64,000 nucleotides of DNA, taken from Rhodobacterales bacterium (GTDB lineage Bacteria > Pseudomonadota > Alphaproteobacteria > Rhodobacterales > Rhodobacteraceae). Each line of letters opens with the position of its first letter. Position 1 is the stretch's first letter. This document shows, piece by piece, positions 62,514-64,000 of this stretch. Where the stretch lies: positions 1 to 64,000 of the forward strand of contig JAPLPE010000017.1 in NCBI GenBank assembly GCA_026400355.1, in the 5' to 3' direction. The translations under genes and the position numbers were made by a program. The notes beneath the pieces were generated by a model. The model did no database searches. It had not been told where the DNA came from and worked only from the letters and a program-made list of their open reading frames with translations.

Positions 62514-63080
62514 TTAGTCCTTGGCGCGTTCGACGTAGGAATTATCTTCTGTCAGGATCACGATCCGGGTGCCGGCACCGATATGCGGAGGCACCATCAC
62601 GCGCAGCCCGTTGTCGCAGATCGCGGGCTTGTACGAGGACGAGGCGGTCTGGCCCTTGACGACAGGCTCGGTCTCAACGATCTCGACCGTGACGCGCTGG
62701 GGCAGTTCGATGGCAATCGCCACGCCTTCATGGGTCTTGAGATAGACCTTCAGGCCTTCTTTCAGGAACACCTTGCTGTCGCCGATGACATCATCACCAA
62801 CGCTGATCTGTTCGAACGTCTCAGGCTCCATGAAATGGTGCCCTTCGCCATCGGAATAAAGGTAGTCGTATTCGCGTTCGTCGACGTTGGCCTTTTCCAC
62901 CTGTTCCGTCGTGCGCCAGCGTTCCGACACCTTCACCCCGTCCGATATGCGGCGCATGTCGATCTGGGTGGTGGGGGTGCCCTTGCCGGGGTGGAAGTTC
63001 GTGGCGGTCAGGACGACATAAAGGCGGCCTTCCAGTTCGACCACGTTGCCTTTGCGAAGGCTCGAAGCGATGACTTTCAA
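62514..63080 (-). CDS. efp: Translation elongation factor P
   Basis: Relieves ribosome stalling at polyproline stretches. 188 residues, three beta-barrel domains. The modified loop lysine is Lys33 in 'FHPGKGTP', the form that is beta-lysylated by EpmA, and the EpmA gene is divergent next door, so beta-lysylation is expected here. The C-terminal '[18 protein letters not shown]' is standard. Confidence 0.95.
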   Translation of the reverse strand: MKVIASSLRKGNVVELEGRLYVVLTATNFHPGKGTPTTQIDMRRISDGVKVSERWRTTEQVEKANVDEREYDYLYSDGEGHHFMEPETFEQISVGDDVIGDSKVFLKEGLKVYLKTHEGVAIAIELPQRVTVEIVETEPVVKGQTASSSYKPAICDNGLRVMVPPHIGAGTRIVILTEDNSYVERAKD

Positions 63081-63186
63081 GGGACGTTTCCTTGTGACTG
63101 CTGGGGCCGCATCGTATGAGGCCGGTTGATCGGTGTCCCCCTAACCCATCCGCCCGAAAACTGCCAGATCAAAGGAAGGCCCTGCG

Positions 63187-64000
63187 ATGTCCTTGTCCGC
63201 CCCTTCTGCCCGCCGCTGGTGGGACCGACAGATCCATGCCGACCGCCGTCCCTTGCTTCTGACCCGTAACCGCATTCAGGCGGCGATCCGGGGCTGGCTG
63301 GCGGAGGAGGGGTTCATCGAGGTCGATACGGCAGCGTTGCAGGTCAGCCCGGGGAATGAGGCGCATTTGCACGGGTTCCGCACGACGGCCATCGGGCACG
63401 ATGGCATGGGGCGGGACATGTATCTGCATACCTCGCCCGAGTTTGCGATGAAGAAACTGCTCGCGGCGGGGGAGGAAAGGATCGCGTCCTTCGGGCATGT
63501 CTGGCGCAATCGGGAACGCGGGGCGCTGCACAGCCCGGAATTCACGATGCTGGAGTGGTATCGGGTGGGCGCGGCCTATACCGTGATGATGTCGGATTGC
63601 GTGGCCTTTCTGCGCCTTGCTGCCAGGGAGGCCGGGGTGGGCGAGTTGCGTTTCCGCGACCGGATTTGCGACCCCTGCCTTGAACCCGAACGGCTGAGCG
63701 TGGCAGAGGCCTTTGCCCGCTATGCCGGGATCGACCTTCTGGCCACGACCGGCCCCGGCGGGATGACGGATGCCGCTGCTTTCTCGGCCCAGATGCGGGC
63801 CGCCGGTCTGACCCATTCCCCGGACGACACATGGTCCGACATGCTGTCCAAGGTGCTTGTCACCTGTGTCGAACCGCATTTGGGCCGTGGCCGCATCACA
63901 ATCCTCGACCGCTATCCCGCTGCCGAGGCGGCGCTCGCCCGCCCCGCCGTCGACGACCCCCGTGTGGCGGAAAGGTTCGAGGTCTATGCGTGCGGTGTCG
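63187..64000 (+). CDS. epmA: EF-P--(R)-beta-lysine ligase (cut by window end)
   Basis: A lysyl-tRNA-synthetase-like protein without an anticodon-binding domain that attaches (R)-beta-lysine to EF-P. The 271 residues in the window start 'MSLSAPSARRWWDRQIHADRR' region, contain 'EEGFIEVDTAALQVSPGNE', class II motif 2 'HVWRNRERGALHSPEFTMLE', and continue in frame to base 64000. The protein (about 340-350 residues normally) is truncated only by the window edge. AAGGAAGG precedes the ATG. The usual partner EpmB would be expected just beyond. Confidence 0.93.
   Translation, partial: MSLSAPSARRWWDRQIHADRRPLLLTRNRIQAAIRGWLAEEGFIEVDTAALQVSPGNEAHLHGFRTTAIGHDGMGRDMYLHTSPEFAMKKLLAAGEERIASFGHVWRNRERGALHSPEFTMLEWYRVGAAYTVMMSDCVAFLRLAAREAGVGELRFRDRICDPCLEPERLSVAEAFARYAGIDLLATTGPGGMTDAAAFSAQMRAAGLTHSPDDTWSDMLSKVLVTCVEPHLGRGRITILDRYPAAEAALARPAVDDPRVAERFEVYACGV

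Overview
The window looks like chromosome of a GC-rich alphaproteobacterium of the Rhodobacteraceae type. The basis is the overall gene set (hybrid kinase CckA, a CbiD/CobK cobalamin branch, a zwf-pgl-pgi operon, cysS-cimA, EF-P with EpmA) together with the codon use. I could not run any database search, so this placement rests on recognising protein families. Most of the sequence is ordinary housekeeping and metabolism. The noticeable exceptions are decayed genes and several families of intergenic repeats.

Layout. 0-5 kb: tail of an IS630-type transposase, an MttB-family corrinoid methyltransferase, a decayed and an intact copy of an outer-membrane beta-barrel gene, and a PLP aminotransferase. 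5-10 kb: MmcQ/YjbR, DUF1697, a 14-residue Ile/Cys-rich leader ORF, cysS, cimA and a squalene/phytoene-synthase-like protein. 10-16 kb: an MFS exporter and cobB-cobA on the minus strand, divergent from cbiD-cobK-alkA on the plus strand. 16-23 kb: a frameshifted fatty-acid desaturase, an esterase, an HNH nuclease, zwf-pgl-pgi, ridA and tRNA-Gly(CCC). 23-32 kb: SHOCT and DUF6325 proteins, a RamA-like corrinoid activator, guaB, a VOC protein, an RsmB-type rRNA methyltransferase and cckA. 32-40 kb: glk, a GH1 beta-glucosidase with a wrecked LacI repressor, ppx/gppA, then a 'virulence factor'-MTHFR-methyltetrahydrofolate:corrinoid methyltransferase operon, and rlmE. 40-50 kb: glpD, glpK, an amidohydrolase, chaA, cls, a VIT-like protein, an AI-2E transporter and an EEP phosphatase. 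50-64 kb: a secreted vanadium-haloperoxidase/CRTAC1 pair, a PhyH-AraC-Gfo/Idh operon, creatininase with an AceE/transketolase-like enzyme, two alpha/beta hydrolases, efp, and epmA running off the end.

How the genes connect. An MttB-type methyltransferase, a ferredoxin-type corrinoid reactivator, a methyltetrahydrofolate:corrinoid methyltransferase, an MTHFR and four corrin-synthesis genes are spread over 38 kb. Together they imply B12-dependent C1 transfer from a methylated amine into folate, but the corrinoid carrier protein is not in the window. glk, pgi, zwf and pgl form the entry to the pentose-phosphate/Entner-Doudoroff route. glpK and glpD form a glycerol route.

Most interesting non-coding signals: the leader ORF before cysS-cimA, whose Ile and Cys codons match the amino acids those two genes handle; two exact 4 x 11-bp tandem arrays, each between convergent genes; at least five copies of a roughly 65-bp GC-rich intergenic repeat; and a probable leaderless promoter for cbiD.
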